This document shows positions 49,082-60,031 of a DNA stretch of 64,000 nt, piece by piece. Numbering within the stretch: position 1 is the first letter of the stretch; every line of letters starts with the position of its first letter. The DNA lies in contig NZ_PPQD01000030.1 in assembly GCF_002901825.1 (NCBI RefSeq), positions 188,341 to 252,340 on the forward strand. The letters run 5' to 3'. Origin of the DNA: Mammaliicoccus sciuri (GTDB taxonomy: Bacteria > Bacillota > Bacilli > Staphylococcales > Staphylococcaceae). Below the pieces are notes generated by a model. The model was not told the origin of the DNA and made no database searches. It saw only the letters and a program-made list of their open reading frames with translations. Position numbers and translations under genes: made by a program.

Positions 49082-49134
49082 AATCTAATTCCTCCATTTA
49101 TTTAAATAATATATTGTTTATCTTAAATCTTTCT

Positions 49135-49173
49135 AAAAAAAGGTGATAAGTTATAGAACCTTATCACCTTTTT
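49135..49173 (-). terminator. Hairpin between rpsB and tsf
   Basis: Perfect 14-base arms AAAAAGGTGATAAG and CTTATCACCTTTTT, with a T7 tract on the minus strand just after the rpsB stop. It probably sets the S2 to EF-Ts expression ratio. Confidence 0.85.
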
Positions 49174-49177
49174 GAAA

Positions 49178-49954
49178 TTATGCTTCAGTAGTTTCAGTTG
49201 ATTCTTCTTTAGGTGCTTGTTCTGTTTCGTTTAAGTCGATGTTTTGCTCTTCAGCAACATCTTCATTTGAAACGCCTTGTTGACCTTCTAAAATAGCATC
49301 AGCCATTTTACCAGTTAACAATTTAACAGCACGAATAGCATCATCGTTCGCAGGGATAACATAGTCAATTTCATCTGGATCACAGTTTGTATCAACAATA
49401 CCAACGATTGGAATGTTTAATTTACGTGCTTCAGCAATCGCATTACGCTCTTTACGAGGGTCTACTACGAATAATGCTTGAGGCATTGATTTCATATCAC
49501 GAATACCGCCTAAGAATTTGATTAAACGGTTATATTCTTTTTTAAGTTCTACAACTTCTTTTTTAGGTAATACATCAAACGTACCGTCTTCTTCCATTTT
49601 TTCAATTTCAGAAATACGTTTTACACGTTTAGAGATTGTTTTATAGTTAGTTAAGATACCACCTAACCATCTTTGGTTAATGTAGTAGTGTCCAGCACGT
49701 TCAGCTTCTTCTTTAACTGACTCTTGTGCTTGTTTTTTAGTACCTACGAATAATACTTTACCGCCTTCTTCAGAAACAGATTTAATAAAGTTGTAAGCTT
49801 CGTCAACTTTTTTAACTGTTTTTTGTAAATCGATAATGTAGATACCGTTTCTTTCTGTGAAAATGTATTTTTTCATTTTTGGGTTCCAACGGCGTGTTTG
49901 GTGACCGAAGTGAACACCTGCTTCAAGCAATTGTTTCATTGAGATAACTGCCAT
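49178..49954 (-). CDS. rpsB: 30S ribosomal protein S2
   Basis: A 258-residue S2 protein. Signature stretches are [37 protein letters not shown] and [30 protein letters not shown]. The tail (about residues 230-258) is acidic. ATG at 49954 has AGGAGG upstream. A clear promoter sits 120 bases upstream, next to the codY stop, leaving a leader long enough for autoregulation. Confidence 0.98.
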   Translation of the reverse strand: MAVISMKQLLEAGVHFGHQTRRWNPKMKKYIFTERNGIYIIDLQKTVKKVDEAYNFIKSVSEEGGKVLFVGTKKQAQESVKEEAERAGHYYINQRWLGGILTNYKTISKRVKRISEIEKMEEDGTFDVLPKKEVVELKKEYNRLIKFLGGIRDMKSMPQALFVVDPRKERNAIAEARKLNIPIVGIVDTNCDPDEIDYVIPANDDAIRAVKLLTGKMADAILEGQQGVSNEDVAEEQNIDLNETEQAPKEESTETTEA

Positions 49955-50077
49955 GATAATTCCTCCTAATTGGTTTTATTCCGCCATAAACACTTATTAT
50001 AGAAACAACTTATTTAAGTTGCACCAATCCATAATTTCCGTGATTATGTGTGAATTTGGCTTTTATAGCCGTTTTCA
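49955..50077 (-). promoter_or_regulatory. rpsB 5' leader
   Basis: About 120 nt between the predicted promoter and the SD, with small hairpins GGC-TATAAAA-GCC and CAACTT-AAAT-AAGTTG. S2 leaders are autoregulatory in several bacteria; whether this one is cannot be told by eye. Confidence 0.35.
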
Positions 50078-50106
50078 AATATATCATATCTTATACTGTT
50101 CATCAA
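50078..50106 (-). promoter_or_regulatory. rpsB promoter
   Basis: On the minus strand, -35 TTGATG (50101-50106), a 17-base spacer and -10 TATATT (50078-50083), immediately past the codY stop. Confidence 0.65.
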
Positions 50107-50111
50107 GTATT

Positions 50112-50885
50112 TTATTTAGATAAACCTAACTCATCTAAAAATTTTTCTTTTTTAATTCTAATAAATGTACCTTTCATTCCTAAAGAACGAGATTCAATTA
50201 CGCCAGCACTTTCTAATTTTCTTAATGCATTGACGATTACAGATCTTGTGATACCTACTCTATCGGCAACTTTTGAAGCAACTAATAAACCTTCAGGTGC
50301 ACCAAGTTCTTCAAAGATATGTTCAATTGCTTCTCTTTCTGAATATGAAAGTGAGTTAATTGCCATATTGATTGCAGCTTTGTCTCTTGCTTCTTGTTCA
50401 ATTTCATTATGTTTTTCTCTTAATATTTCCATACCAATAACAGTAGCTACATATTCACCAAGTACTAAGTCATTGTCATTGAAATCTTGAGATACACGTC
50501 CAACAACTAATGTACCTAAACGTTCACCACCACCAAGAATTGGGAAAATAGTTGTTTGACTATCTACGAATAATTCTTTGTTTTCTGGTGGGAATACTGT
50601 TAATACTTCTTCAATTCCGATATTTGATTTAGTTTGTTCTACATGCATTAATTGATCAGTATATTCTTTAGGAATATGTCTATCTTCTAACATTTTGATA
50701 ATACGTTCATTGCTTAACAATTCATTTAAGCTTGAACCTAAAATTTTACCTCTTCTTGATACGATGAATACATTTGTCACCGTTACATCACTGATAGTCT
50801 TAGCCATATCTTTAAAATCTACAGCAATACCTTTATGCTTTTGTAATAACGTATTTAATTCTCTTGTCTTTGATAATAAACTCAT
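50112..50885 (-). CDS. codY: GTP- and branched-chain-amino-acid-sensing regulator CodY
   Basis: A 257-residue global repressor that senses nutrient state and controls amino-acid synthesis and virulence genes in Firmicutes. An N-terminal GAF domain binds isoleucine/valine. The C-terminal winged helix contains [38 protein letters not shown], the near-invariant recognition region. ATG at 50885. It is last in the xerC-hslV-hslU-codY set, as in Bacillus (codV-clpQ-clpY-codY). Confidence 0.98.
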   Translation of the reverse strand: MSLLSKTRELNTLLQKHKGIAVDFKDMAKTISDVTVTNVFIVSRRGKILGSSLNELLSNERIIKMLEDRHIPKEYTDQLMHVEQTKSNIGIEEVLTVFPPENKELFVDSQTTIFPILGGGERLGTLVVGRVSQDFNDNDLVLGEYVATVIGMEILREKHNEIEQEARDKAAINMAINSLSYSEREAIEHIFEELGAPEGLLVASKVADRVGITRSVIVNALRKLESAGVIESRSLGMKGTFIRIKKEKFLDELGLSK

Positions 50886-50903
50886 TTAATTTTTTCTCCT
50901 TTT

Positions 50904-52307
50904 TTATAGAATAAATGCGCTTAAGTCTTTATTTGTCGCAATAGATTCTAATTTTTGATTAACATATTCAGGTGTTATATCTACAACTGCATTTGGCATA
51001 TTCGATGCTTCGAAAGAAAGATCTTCTAGCATTTTTTCAAGTATAGTATGCAGCCTTCTTGCTCCGATATTATCTGTCTCTTGATTAACTTGAAAAGCAA
51101 TTTCAGCTAAACGATTAATGGCTTCATCTGTAAAGTTGATTGTCACCATTTCAGTTTCCAACAATGCTTTGTATTGATCAAGAAGTGATTGTTTCGGTTC
51201 TTTTAATATTTTAACGAAATCTTCAGTTGTTAAACTATCTAATTCAACACGAATTGGAAATCTACCTTGTAACTCAGGTATTAAATCACTTGGTTTAGAC
51301 ATATGGAACGCACCTGCACCAATAAACAAAATGTGTTCAGTATTAATTGAACCATATTTCGTTTGAACGACACTACCTTCAACAATTGGTAAGATATCTC
51401 TTTGTACACCTTGTCGAGATACATCTTGACCACCGTTACTGTTGCTCACAGCAATTTTATCGATTTCATCGATGAATACCATGCCCATTTGTTCAGTTAA
51501 TTGAATCGCTTCTTCATTAACGGACTCTTGGTCAATCAATTCATTCGCAATCTCATCTGTTAAAATTTTTCGCGCTGACTTAACTGGCAAGTTTCTTTCA
51601 ACTTTTTTCTTAGGCATCATTTGACTAAGCATATCTTGCATTTGAGGGTTGTTTTCCATTCCCATCATGCCAAGTGTTTGTTGTTCTTGTTCTACTTTTA
51701 TTTTGACGATTTCTTCTTCAAGTTCACCGTTTAATAATTGTTTCTTAATATCTTCACGTTTTGTTTTTATTTCTTCGGTTGGGGTTTCTTCGACTTCTTC
51801 TTGTTGATTGAAGTTTGGGAATTGTCCACCAAACAATGACTCTAATGGATTATTACTATTACTTTGTGCTTTTTTCTTCATACTTGGCACAAGCAATTTC
51901 ACTAATTTTTCATTAGCTTTTTGAGTTGCCTCATCAAGAACGCCTTTTTTCTTTTCTTCTTTAACAAGTCGACGACCAACTTCAACAAGGTCACGTATCA
52001 TACTTTCAACATCTCTACCTACATAACCTACTTCAGTAAATTTAGTAGCTTCTACTTTTACAAAAGGTGCACCAACTAATCTAGCCATTCTTCTAGCTAT
52101 TTCAGTCTTACCTACACCTGTAGGACCTATCATTAGAATGTTTTTAGGTATGATTTCGTTTCTAAGTTGTTCATCTAATAAACTTCGTCTATAGCGATTT
52201 CTTAAAGCTATTGCTACTTTACGCTTAGCATCTTGTTGACCAATGATATGATCATTTAATCGATCAACGATATCATGCGGTGTCATTTTTAATTGATTTT
52301 GTGACAA
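50904..52307 (-). CDS. hslU: ATP-dependent protease ATPase subunit HslU (ClpY)
   Basis: A 467-residue AAA+ unfoldase that feeds substrates to HslV. Walker A GPTGVGKT is at residues 61-68, GYVGRDVES is the pore loop, Walker B is VFIDEIDKI, and the sensor region [15 protein letters not shown] is at the end. The I-domain has a low-complexity insert rich in Asn/Gln/Glu. TTG at 52307 ([14 protein letters not shown]) lies seven bases after GGAGGGG and gives exactly the S. aureus length; the frame continues upstream into hslV without support. Confidence 0.95.
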   Translation of the reverse strand: MSQNQLKMTPHDIVDRLNDHIIGQQDAKRKVAIALRNRYRRSLLDEQLRNEIIPKNILMIGPTGVGKTEIARRMARLVGAPFVKVEATKFTEVGYVGRDVESMIRDLVEVGRRLVKEEKKKGVLDEATQKANEKLVKLLVPSMKKKAQSNSNNPLESLFGGQFPNFNQQEEVEETPTEEIKTKREDIKKQLLNGELEEEIVKIKVEQEQQTLGMMGMENNPQMQDMLSQMMPKKKVERNLPVKSARKILTDEIANELIDQESVNEEAIQLTEQMGMVFIDEIDKIAVSNSNGGQDVSRQGVQRDILPIVEGSVVQTKYGSINTEHILFIGAGAFHMSKPSDLIPELQGRFPIRVELDSLTTEDFVKILKEPKQSLLDQYKALLETEMVTINFTDEAINRLAEIAFQVNQETDNIGARRLHTILEKMLEDLSFEASNMPNAVVDITPEYVNQKLESIATNKDLSAFIL

Positions 52308-52323
52308 TCTTAAACCCCTCCAA

Positions 52324-52866
52324 TTATATTTCTTCAACTTTTATTTCATGGTTTGTAAATACACAAATATCTGCAGCCGTATTAAGTGAAGCTTCTGCAA
52401 TTTCTTTAGCCGATAAATGAGGTGCATATGATTTAAGCGCTCTACCAGCACTTAAAGCGTAATTACCACCAGAACCAATTGCAATGATACCATCATCTGG
52501 CTCAATCACTTCTCCAGTACCACTTACGACTAATAAATCTGTTTCGTTCATAACAATGAGCATCGCTTCAAGTTGACGTAACATTTTATCTCCACGCCAT
52601 TCTTGAGCAAGCTCAACTGCAGCTCTCGTTAAATTACCGCTATATTCTTGTAATTTAACTTCAAATTTTTCGAATAAAGTAAATGCGTCTGCAACACTGC
52701 CAGCGAAACCAGCAACAACTTTATCATGATATAATCTTCTAACTTTTCTTGCTGTTTGTTTCATGATGACTTGCTCACCTAATGTAACTTGACCGTCACC
52801 TGCCATTGCAGAATGACCATTATGTCTTATTGCAAATATAGTTGTAGCATGTAATGAAGAACTCAT
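52324..52866 (-). CDS. hslV: ATP-dependent protease subunit HslV (ClpQ)
   Basis: A 180-residue proteasome-like N-terminal nucleophile hydrolase. [12 protein letters not shown] contains the catalytic Thr region, and [17 protein letters not shown] and [15 protein letters not shown] follow as in the family. A short N-terminal peptide before the Thr would need removal. ATG at 52866 follows AAGGAG by eight bases. It forms the protease with HslU directly downstream; its frame overlaps the end of xerC only if a longer start is used. Confidence 0.96.
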   Translation of the reverse strand: MSSSLHATTIFAIRHNGHSAMAGDGQVTLGEQVIMKQTARKVRRLYHDKVVAGFAGSVADAFTLFEKFEVKLQEYSGNLTRAAVELAQEWRGDKMLRQLEAMLIVMNETDLLVVSGTGEVIEPDDGIIAIGSGGNYALSAGRALKSYAPHLSAKEIAEASLNTAADICVFTNHEIKVEEI

Positions 52867-52879
52867 TATCAAATCTCCT

Positions 52880-53761
52880 TTACGCACGTGGATGTGCTGA
52901 TAAGTATACTTTTCTTAATTGATCTTTTGTAACATGTGTATATTGACTTGTCGTTGATAAACTTTCATGTCCTAGTAAACTTTGAACACTTCTCATATCG
53001 GCTCCTTGATTCAACAAATGTGTTGCAAAAGTATGCCTTAATTTATGAGGGTGAATATGATACACACCTTGCGTTCTCTTTACGATTTCGTTGAGTGCAT
53101 ATCTTACACCACGTTCAGTTATAGGCTTACCTCTCATGTTTACTATCAAGAAATCATGATCTAAACGCATCTGACTTCTAAATTGTTCAATATAGTCAAC
53201 GATTGCACTTTGACAATACTCTCCAAAAGGAACAATACGTTCTTTATTCCCTTTACCTAGCACTTTGACAAATGCATAATTCAAATCAATATCACTTATT
53301 TGAATATGCACTAATTCTGACACTCGAATACCTGTTGCATAAAGCAACTCAAGTATGACGCGATCTCTTATATTCGTTTTTTTACCATCATCTAGTGTCT
53401 TAAATAGCTTTTCCATTTCTTCTTCATAGAAAAAGCTTGGTAAATGATGTTCTTTTTTTGGATGTACAAGTTGAATAAATGGATTCTGAATATCACTATC
53501 AACACTCATCCAATATTGATATAAAGATCTTAATGTAGAAATTTTACGCGAAACACTCGTCCTTTTATGTCCTTTATCATACAAAAACGCAAGGTATCTC
53601 CTTGCATCTTTATATTCAAATGATTCTAAGGATAAATGTTCTGATTGTAAAAAATCATTAAATTCATTCAAATCAAGTTGATATGCATTTAAAGTATGGG
53701 TGGAAAAATGTTTTTCATAAGTTAACATATCAACAAACTGTTGTTCAATTGTATGTACCAT
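52880..53761 (-). CDS. xerC: Tyrosine recombinase XerC
   Basis: A 293-residue recombinase that resolves chromosome dimers at dif with XerD. The catalytic set is complete: R146 (ATGIRVSEL), K170, H239 and R242 ([10 protein letters not shown]), H265 (LLGHESL) and nucleophile Y274 (TSQYTHV). The N-terminal SAM-like DNA-binding domain is present. ATG at 53761 has GGGAGG upstream. First gene of the xerC-hslVU-codY operon; it is a housekeeping recombinase, not a phage integrase. Confidence 0.96.
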   Translation of the reverse strand: MVHTIEQQFVDMLTYEKHFSTHTLNAYQLDLNEFNDFLQSEHLSLESFEYKDARRYLAFLYDKGHKRTSVSRKISTLRSLYQYWMSVDSDIQNPFIQLVHPKKEHHLPSFFYEEEMEKLFKTLDDGKKTNIRDRVILELLYATGIRVSELVHIQISDIDLNYAFVKVLGKGNKERIVPFGEYCQSAIVDYIEQFRSQMRLDHDFLIVNMRGKPITERGVRYALNEIVKRTQGVYHIHPHKLRHTFATHLLNQGADMRSVQSLLGHESLSTTSQYTHVTKDQLRKVYLSAHPRA

Positions 53762-53823
53762 AACTCATTCCTCCCATTTTATCTGAATTGTATCACAATT
53801 CTAAAAAATCTTAAAATAATTTA

Positions 53824-55128
53824 CTAAAGCATTACTTTAAATGAATCTAAATGTTTTAATGCACGATTTGCAAGTGTTTCATACCGTTCTTTCTTATCTT
53901 TAATACGTTTTTCTAATGTAGGTAACAAACCAAAGTTCGCATTCATTGGTTGGAAGTTCTTATTATTATTTGCATGTGTAATGTAATAAGCCATACTTCC
54001 GATTACTGTTTCTCTAGGGAAAACAATTGGATCAAGACCTGAAACGAGTTTACTTGCATTAATACCTGCAATTAATCCGCTTGCTGCACTTTCAACATAT
54101 CCTTCTACACCTGTCATTTGACCAGCAAAGAATAAATCTTCTCTTGATTTTAATTGATAAGTTTCTTTAAGAGCATTTGGTGAATTAATGAAAGTATTTC
54201 GATGCATCACACCGTAACGTACAATATCAACATTTTCTAATCCAGGTATAAGTGAAATAACTTCTTTTTGCGCGCCCCATTTTAAATGTGTTTGGAAACC
54301 TACGATATTATATAAAGTTCCAGCTGCATCATCTTGTCTTAATTGAACAACTGCATATGGTCTTTTACCAGTTTTAGGATCTTCTAAACCTACAGGCTTC
54401 ATAGGACCAAATAATAAAGTTTTCTTACCACGTTCTGCCATAACTTCAAATGGCATACAACCTTCAAAATAAATTTCTTTTTCGAATTCTTTTAAAGGCA
54501 CAACTTCAGCATTTATAAGTGCATCATAAAAAGTATTGAATTCTTCTTCAGTCATTGGACAATTTAAGTATGCTGCATCACCTTTGTCATAGCGTGATTT
54601 CAAATATACTTTATCCATGTTAATAGATTCTTTTTCAATAATTGGTGCAGCTGCGTCATAGAAGTACAGTTGTTCTTCACCCGTAATGTTCATAATTTGT
54701 TTCGTTAAACTTTCTGTCGTTAAAGGACCTGTTGCAATAATTGTTGGCCCATCAGGTATCTTTGTAATTTCTTCGTTCTTTACTGTAATATTCGGATGAT
54801 TTTTTAGCGTGTCTGTAATATATCCCGCAAAATCATGTCGATCGACAGCTAGTGCACCTCCCGCTGGTACACGCGCATTATCTGCTGCTTTTATAATTAA
54901 TGAATCTAATTGTCTCATTTCTTCTTTTAAGACACCGACAGCATTTGTTAATTGATTACCTCTTAGTGAATTAGAACATACAAGTTCTGCAAATTTATCT
55001 GTATGATGCGCTGGTGTTTGTTTTACCGGTCTCATTTCATATAGATTAACATTGAATCCTCTCTTGGCAATTTGATATGCCGCTTCCGAACCTGCTAATC
55101 CAGCACCGATAACATTAATTGAAGTCAT
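53824..55128 (-). CDS. trmFO: Folate/FAD-dependent tRNA (uracil-54) methyltransferase TrmFO
   Basis: A 434-residue flavoprotein that makes ribothymidine-54 in the tRNA T loop using methylene-tetrahydrofolate. The N-terminal FAD motif is [14 protein letters not shown]. Other family markers are [35 protein letters not shown] and [20 protein letters not shown] at 55128. It sits between topA and xerC, the standard Firmicute order (formerly gid). Its target base neighbours the TruB target in the same tRNA loop. Confidence 0.97.
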   Translation of the reverse strand: MTSINVIGAGLAGSEAAYQIAKRGFNVNLYEMRPVKQTPAHHTDKFAELVCSNSLRGNQLTNAVGVLKEEMRQLDSLIIKAADNARVPAGGALAVDRHDFAGYITDTLKNHPNITVKNEEITKIPDGPTIIATGPLTTESLTKQIMNITGEEQLYFYDAAAPIIEKESINMDKVYLKSRYDKGDAAYLNCPMTEEEFNTFYDALINAEVVPLKEFEKEIYFEGCMPFEVMAERGKKTLLFGPMKPVGLEDPKTGKRPYAVVQLRQDDAAGTLYNIVGFQTHLKWGAQKEVISLIPGLENVDIVRYGVMHRNTFINSPNALKETYQLKSREDLFFAGQMTGVEGYVESAASGLIAGINASKLVSGLDPIVFPRETVIGSMAYYITHANNNKNFQPMNANFGLLPTLEKRIKDKKERYETLANRALKHLDSFKVML

Positions 55129-55260
55129 TATTTATGCCTCCTTGATTTTCGAATTTTTTATTCCATATTGAATTGTATAACAAATCTGAATTTAATCAAA
55201 TGATAAAGTGATGATAAATTTTAAAAATTAGTGACGTTTTACTATTAAAACAATAAATCA

Positions 55261-55304
55261 AAAAACAAGTGCAAAAAGTTATGTTAAAAATAACTTTTTG
55301 CACT
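55261..55304 (-). terminator. topA terminator
   Basis: Perfect 15-base arms AGTGCAAAAAGTTAT and ATAACTTTTTGCACT, then TTGTTTTTTG on the minus strand. The arms are AT-rich but long. Confidence 0.8.
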
Positions 55305-55313
55305 GTATGATAA

Positions 55314-57386
55314 CTATTTTTGTTCTTGCTCTTTATAATCACAATTTGGACATATAACTTGAGCTGATTTTCCTTTCTTACGTTCAACAAGTACTGTTTC
55401 ACATTTAGGACATGAACGATCTAAAGGTTTATCCCATGATGTATAATCACATTCTGGGTATCTTGAACAACCATAGAACACTCTGTTCTTTTTAGATTTA
55501 CGTTCGACAACTTCTCCCTCTTTACACTTAGGACATTTAACGCCAATCGTTTTAATGATTGCTTTTGTATTTCTACAATCTGGAAAATTTGAACAAGCCA
55601 TAAACTTACCGTATCGGCCCATTTTATAAACCATTGGTGAACCACATAATTCGCAATCCTCACCGGCAGGTTCATCTTTAATTTCAATTTTCTCCATTTC
55701 TTCTTCTGCTCTTGCTACATCGATTTTAAAGTTTTCATAGAACATATCTATGACTTTCTTCCACTCAATTTCACCATCTGCTACTTTATCGAGCAATGTT
55801 TCCATATTAACTGTAAAGTCAACATCGATAATTTCAGGGAAGTATTCTTTAACTGACTCATGTACGATTTCTCCTAACTCTGTAGGCACAAATCGTTTCT
55901 GGTCTAATTTTACGTAGTTTCTTTTTTGAATCGTATCGATTGTAGGTGCATAAGTTGAAGGTCTACCGATTCTTAATTCTTCTAAAGTTTTAACTAAACG
56001 TGCTTCAGTGTATCGTGGTGGTGGTTGAGTGAAATGTTGCTTTGGATCGATTTTCTCAGCCGTAACGATATCACCTTTTTCTAACGGTGGTAATTTACCT
56101 TCTTTTTCTTCATCAGTATCATCCTTAGCTTCAACATATACTTTCATGAAACCTTTAAATTTGATTGTTTGACCATTTGCTCTGAATTTTAAATCGCCTT
56201 GTGTAATATCTGCTGCAACTGTATCAGCAATAGCAGGTGCCATTTGACTTGCCATAAAACGTTCCCAAATCAATTTATATAATCGATATTGATCTCTAGA
56301 TAAGAATGTTTTCATTTGATCTGGTGTACGTTCCACACTTGTCGGTCTAACTGCTTCATGGGCATCTTGTGCGCCTTGTTTACCTTTTGTTGCTTTTGCC
56401 TTAGATAAATACTCTTTACCGTACTCTTTTTCAATAAATGATGCTGCTTCAGCTTGAGCACTATCAGCTATACGTGTAGAGTCCGTTCTCATATAAGTAA
56501 TCAAACCAACAGTACCTTGTTTTTTCAAATCTATACCTTCGTATAATTGTTGTGCTAACATCATCGTTTTTCTAGCTTTAAAATTCAACTTACGTGATGC
56601 TTCTTGTTGTAAAGATGAAGTTGTAAATGATTTCGCAGGATATCTTAATTTTTCTTTCTTAGTGACTTGTGTAACTTCAAATTTATCTCCATCTAATTGT
56701 GTTGTAATTTTTTGTACGTCTTTTTCATTTTTTAATTTAACGGGTTTACTTTTCTCATGTAAAAACTTCGCACTAAATGTTTTAGTTTTATGTTTAAATA
56801 AACCTTCGATTGTCCAGTATTCTTCTGGATTAAAATTATTAATTTCGTTTTCACGATCTATAACGAGTCTTAATGCAACAGATTGTACACGACCTGCTGA
56901 TAAACCTTTTTTAACTTTCTTCCATAACACTGGAGAAATGTTATACCCAACAAGTCTATCTAATACACGTCTCGCTTGTTGTGCATCAACTAATTCATGT
57001 TCAATTTCTCTAGGATGCTTAAAGCTATCTTTTACTGCATCTTTTGTTATTTCGTTAAATACGACTCTTGATTTTTTATTTTCATCTATATCTAATATAT
57101 GTGCTAAATGCCACGCAATTGCTTCACCTTCACGATCGGGGTCACTTGCGAGATAAACGTTTTTTGCTTTTTTTGCATAGCGTTTTAAATCTTTTACAAC
57201 TGGCCCTTTGCCGCGAATCGTAATATATCTAGGTTCATAATTATTTTCAACATCTACGCCCATTTGACTACGAGGTAAATCTCTAACATGCCCCATAGAT
57301 GCAACGACTTTATATTTTTTTCCTAAATATTTTTCAATGGTTTTTGCTTTTGCGGGCGATTCAACGATGACAAGATTTTCTGCCAA
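55314..57386 (-). CDS. topA: DNA topoisomerase I
   Basis: A 690-residue type IA topoisomerase that relaxes negative supercoils. The TOPRIM domain starts [17 protein letters not shown] and includes [13 protein letters not shown]. The active-site Tyr is Y298 in [13 protein letters not shown]. Three Cys4 zinc ribbons close the protein (CELCGSPMV...[16 protein letters not shown]...[16 protein letters not shown]...CPNC). The start is TTG at 57386, five bases after AGGGGGAC. It follows dprA in the usual order. Confidence 0.97.
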   Translation of the reverse strand: MAENLVIVESPAKAKTIEKYLGKKYKVVASMGHVRDLPRSQMGVDVENNYEPRYITIRGKGPVVKDLKRYAKKAKNVYLASDPDREGEAIAWHLAHILDIDENKKSRVVFNEITKDAVKDSFKHPREIEHELVDAQQARRVLDRLVGYNISPVLWKKVKKGLSAGRVQSVALRLVIDRENEINNFNPEEYWTIEGLFKHKTKTFSAKFLHEKSKPVKLKNEKDVQKITTQLDGDKFEVTQVTKKEKLRYPAKSFTTSSLQQEASRKLNFKARKTMMLAQQLYEGIDLKKQGTVGLITYMRTDSTRIADSAQAEAASFIEKEYGKEYLSKAKATKGKQGAQDAHEAVRPTSVERTPDQMKTFLSRDQYRLYKLIWERFMASQMAPAIADTVAADITQGDLKFRANGQTIKFKGFMKVYVEAKDDTDEEKEGKLPPLEKGDIVTAEKIDPKQHFTQPPPRYTEARLVKTLEELRIGRPSTYAPTIDTIQKRNYVKLDQKRFVPTELGEIVHESVKEYFPEIIDVDFTVNMETLLDKVADGEIEWKKVIDMFYENFKIDVARAEEEMEKIEIKDEPAGEDCELCGSPMVYKMGRYGKFMACSNFPDCRNTKAIIKTIGVKCPKCKEGEVVERKSKKNRVFYGCSRYPECDYTSWDKPLDRSCPKCETVLVERKKGKSAQVICPNCDYKEQEQK

Positions 57387-57474
57387 AGTAAGTCCCCCTT
57401 GCTATTCTATTGATTACAAATGTAAATGATAAACTGATAAATTCAGCTTTGTCAATTAAAACATTTTATAAAAT

Positions 57475-58365
57475 TTATTTTTGTTCAGTAAATATACAAT
57501 AATCCTCAATGATATCTTGAGCATTTTGTACGAGCTTAGCACCTTCTTTTATTCTATTATTGCCACCTTTGCTTAAAGATTGAAAAATCGTGCCCGGGCA
57601 ACAATAAACATTTCTATTTTGTTCCAATGCCAAGTCTATCGTGATTAAAGAACCACTACGTTCATTTGCTTCAGTTACTAATACTCCTTGTGACAATCCA
57701 CTAATAATACGATTTCTTTCTGGAAAACGCCATTTTTGAACTTTCCTTGTTGGATAATACTCAGATATGACGAGATGATCTTTACGCATCAGTTCACTTA
57801 TATATTGTGTCGCTTTAGGATAATGATAATCTAAACCAAATGCAGCAACACCTATAGTTTGACCACTATACTCTATCGCTTTTAAATGTGCAAAATAATC
57901 TGCACCCATTGCCATACCAGAAACAATCGTAATATGTGACTTAACAAGGTCTGGCACAATAGCATCACAAATTTGTTCTGAATATAGTGTAGCCTTCCTT
58001 GAACCGACTATAGCCAATTTTTGTTTATTTTGCAATAACGACATATTACCCATTCCAAAAAGTACAAGTGGATAATCATAAATTTCCTTTAGTAAAGTTG
58101 GATAACAATCCTCATCAGAAAATACCATTTGAATATTTCTTTTCTCTAATGAAGCACGTATTTTATCTATATTACTATCATTATATTTGTGATACATCGT
58201 TAATATTGTTCTCTCTTTTAAACCAATTTTATGTACAAAATCAATAAACGTAGTTCTATATGAAAGAAAATTTAACTCAGAATCATAACGAATCATCTTG
58301 TGAATTTGATTAGTCGTAAAACCACTGTAAACTAATTTTAAAATTGATTGTTGATAATCATTCAT
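57475..58365 (-). CDS. dprA: DNA processing protein DprA
   Basis: A 296-residue protein that loads RecA on incoming single-stranded DNA in natural transformation. The Rossmann-like core has VGSRKATLYS, VSGMAMGADYFAH, FGLDYHYPKATQ and SQGVLVTEANERSGSLITIDLALEQNR; an N-terminal SAM-like region precedes it. The C-terminal winged helix found in some DprA is missing. ATG at 58365 with GAGGTG upstream. The neighbouring NERD protein lies 14 bases upstream, probably in the same transcript. Confidence 0.95.
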   Translation of the reverse strand: MNDYQQSILKLVYSGFTTNQIHKMIRYDSELNFLSYRTTFIDFVHKIGLKERTILTMYHKYNDSNIDKIRASLEKRNIQMVFSDEDCYPTLLKEIYDYPLVLFGMGNMSLLQNKQKLAIVGSRKATLYSEQICDAIVPDLVKSHITIVSGMAMGADYFAHLKAIEYSGQTIGVAAFGLDYHYPKATQYISELMRKDHLVISEYYPTRKVQKWRFPERNRIISGLSQGVLVTEANERSGSLITIDLALEQNRNVYCCPGTIFQSLSKGGNNRIKEGAKLVQNAQDIIEDYCIFTEQK

Positions 58366-58378
58366 AAATATACACCTC

Positions 58379-58927
58379 TTATAATATAGATTTTTTATTT
58401 TTTGGCGGGCGACTAACGATCTTGTTTTGGTTTCTTATATTTGGAAATTTATAAAATTTAGAGCGCAATAGTACTTGCGAGCGGTTTGGTATGTGGTTTC
58501 TTAGTGTAAATGTGGGATTTGAAAATACTAAATAGTGATGTATTGGTAGATTTAGATTTATTTCTTGAAATATTGATTGAAGGGTATTTTTAGCTTTGTA
58601 TAATTGTACAAATGGTGATGTGTAACGTTTATTATAAGAACTCTTTATATAGTTGTCATAGATTTCGAAATCACCATAGTAGTGTTTAACTTCTAATATA
58701 CTTATTTGACTATTATGTATGATTAAAAAATCTATTTGTACTGCATTTGAAGATATAAATTCAAGATTATGATTAAACACAATTTGATGTTGTTGCTTTA
58801 AAAAATCTTCTTCAAGTTGTTCGCCTTCATAACCTTTAAATTTATTCATGATTTCAAAATCATGACTGTCTTCACTTAATCTTGATGTTAGTGCATTTAC
58901 ATATGCTATTTCATAGTTGTGATTCAT
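58379..58927 (-). CDS. NERD-domain (nuclease-related) protein
   Basis: A 182-residue protein with a NERD fold of the PD-(D/E)xK class. The predicted metal site is E34 (GYEGEQLEEDF), D66 (AVQIDFLIIHN) and E79-x-K81 (ISILEVKHYYGDF), all present, so it may have nuclease activity. No helicase or kinase domain is attached, and the C-terminal part is basic (PPKNKKS). Its close position before dprA suggests a role in DNA uptake or processing; I infer this from context only. ATG at 58927 with AGGAGTG upstream. Confidence 0.82.
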   Translation of the reverse strand: MNHNYEIAYVNALTSRLSEDSHDFEIMNKFKGYEGEQLEEDFLKQQHQIVFNHNLEFISSNAVQIDFLIIHNSQISILEVKHYYGDFEIYDNYIKSSYNKRYTSPFVQLYKAKNTLQSIFQEINLNLPIHHYLVFSNPTFTLRNHIPNRSQVLLRSKFYKFPNIRNQNKIVSRPPKNKKSIL

Positions 58928-58990
58928 GCCTCACTCCTGTTTGTTAATATTTTACATATATTATAGTTTATGCATTTAATATTGTCCACG

Positions 58991-59030
58991 AAAAAAACCA
59001 CTAACAAACTAAAATTTAGTTCATTAGCGG
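58991..59030 (-). terminator. Distal sucD terminator
   Basis: The 16-base arms CCGCTAATGAACTAAA and TTTAGTTTGTTAGTGG (with G-U pairs) are followed by T7 on the minus strand. It is the stronger of two tandem hairpins after sucD. Confidence 0.82.
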
Positions 59031-59049
59031 CTATATAAATTTAAACACC

Positions 59050-59093
59050 AAATAAGCACAGTGCTTTTCTATTGAAGAAAGACACTGTACTTA
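59050..59093 (-). terminator. Proximal hairpin after sucD
   Basis: The stem AAGTACAGTG/CACTGTGCTT extends with TCTTTC/GAAAAG-like pairing; only ATTTGG follows. Probably an mRNA-stabilising or weak terminator hairpin. Confidence 0.6.
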
Positions 59094-59105
59094 TATATAT
59101 GGTTA

Positions 59106-60014
59106 TTATTTAACTGTTAGACATTTTTCGTATAAACCGTCTTCTTTTTTAATACGGTTTATAAGTGTTTCAGCGATAACAGATGGTGTATCTGCTGTAT
59201 CAATACCACAGTCATTTAAAGTTTTGATTTTTTCAGATGCAGTACCTTTACCACCTGAAATGATTGCACCAGCATGACCCATACGTTTTCCTGGAGGTGC
59301 TGTTTGACCACCAATGAATCCTACTACTGGTTTTGTCATGTTAGCTTTAATCCATTCAGCTGCTTCTTCTTCAGCTGTTCCACCGATTTCACCAATCATA
59401 ACAACTGCATATGTTTCGTCGTCTTCATTAAATGCTTTTAATACATCAATGAAGTCTGTACCATTAACTGGGTCCCCACCAATACCGACAGCCGTCGTTT
59501 GACCGATACCTGCTTGAGTTAATTGATGAACCGCTTCATATGTTAATGTACCTGAACGTGAAACTACGCCTACGTGACCTTTTTTATGGATGTAACCAGG
59601 CATAATACCAATTTTACATTCATCTGCAGTGATCACACCAGGACAGTTTGGTCCTACTAAGCGTGTTTTCTTACCTTCTAAGTATCTCTTAACTTTAATC
59701 ATATCAATAACAGGAATATGTTCTGTGATACAAATAGCTAAGTCTAATTCAGCATCTGCGCTTTCAATAATTGCATCAGCCGCAAATGGAGCTGGTACAT
59801 ATATAACTGAAACAGTTGCGCCAGTTTCAGCGACTGCTTCTTCTATAGTGTTAAATACTGGTACACCTTCAACCACTTGCCCACCTTTACCAGGTGTTAC
59901 CCCAGCAACGATTTGAGTACCGTATTCTAGCATTTGTTTAGTATGGAAAAGTGCTGTTGCACCCGTAATACCTTGAACTAATACTTTTGTATTTTTATCG
60001 ATGTATACACTCAC
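59106..60014 (-). CDS. sucD: Succinyl-CoA ligase alpha subunit
   Basis: A 302-residue TCA-cycle subunit that binds CoA and carries the phospho-His. Signature stretches are [43 protein letters not shown] and [14 protein letters not shown], the latter with the active His. The start is GTG at 60014 with GGAGAG upstream. It follows sucC by 17 bases and shares its promoter. Confidence 0.98.
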   Translation of the reverse strand: MSVYIDKNTKVLVQGITGATALFHTKQMLEYGTQIVAGVTPGKGGQVVEGVPVFNTIEEAVAETGATVSVIYVPAPFAADAIIESADAELDLAICITEHIPVIDMIKVKRYLEGKKTRLVGPNCPGVITADECKIGIMPGYIHKKGHVGVVSRSGTLTYEAVHQLTQAGIGQTTAVGIGGDPVNGTDFIDVLKAFNEDDETYAVVMIGEIGGTAEEEAAEWIKANMTKPVVGFIGGQTAPPGKRMGHAGAIISGGKGTASEKIKTLNDCGIDTADTPSVIAETLINRIKKEDGLYEKCLTVK

Positions 60015-60031
60015 GTAACTCTCCGCCTTTC

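Noticed and set aside
50050-50490. 146-codon open frame opposite codY
   Set aside because: It is the reverse strand of the codY 3' half; low complexity and no start signal.
52880-53761. Phage or island integrase
   Set aside because: The tyrosine recombinase sits in the conserved xerC-hslVU-codY operon and matches housekeeping XerC; it does not indicate a mobile element.
56662-57156. 164-codon open frame opposite topA
   Set aside because: It is antisense to conserved topA coding sequence, with no ribosome-binding site and no recognisable protein features.
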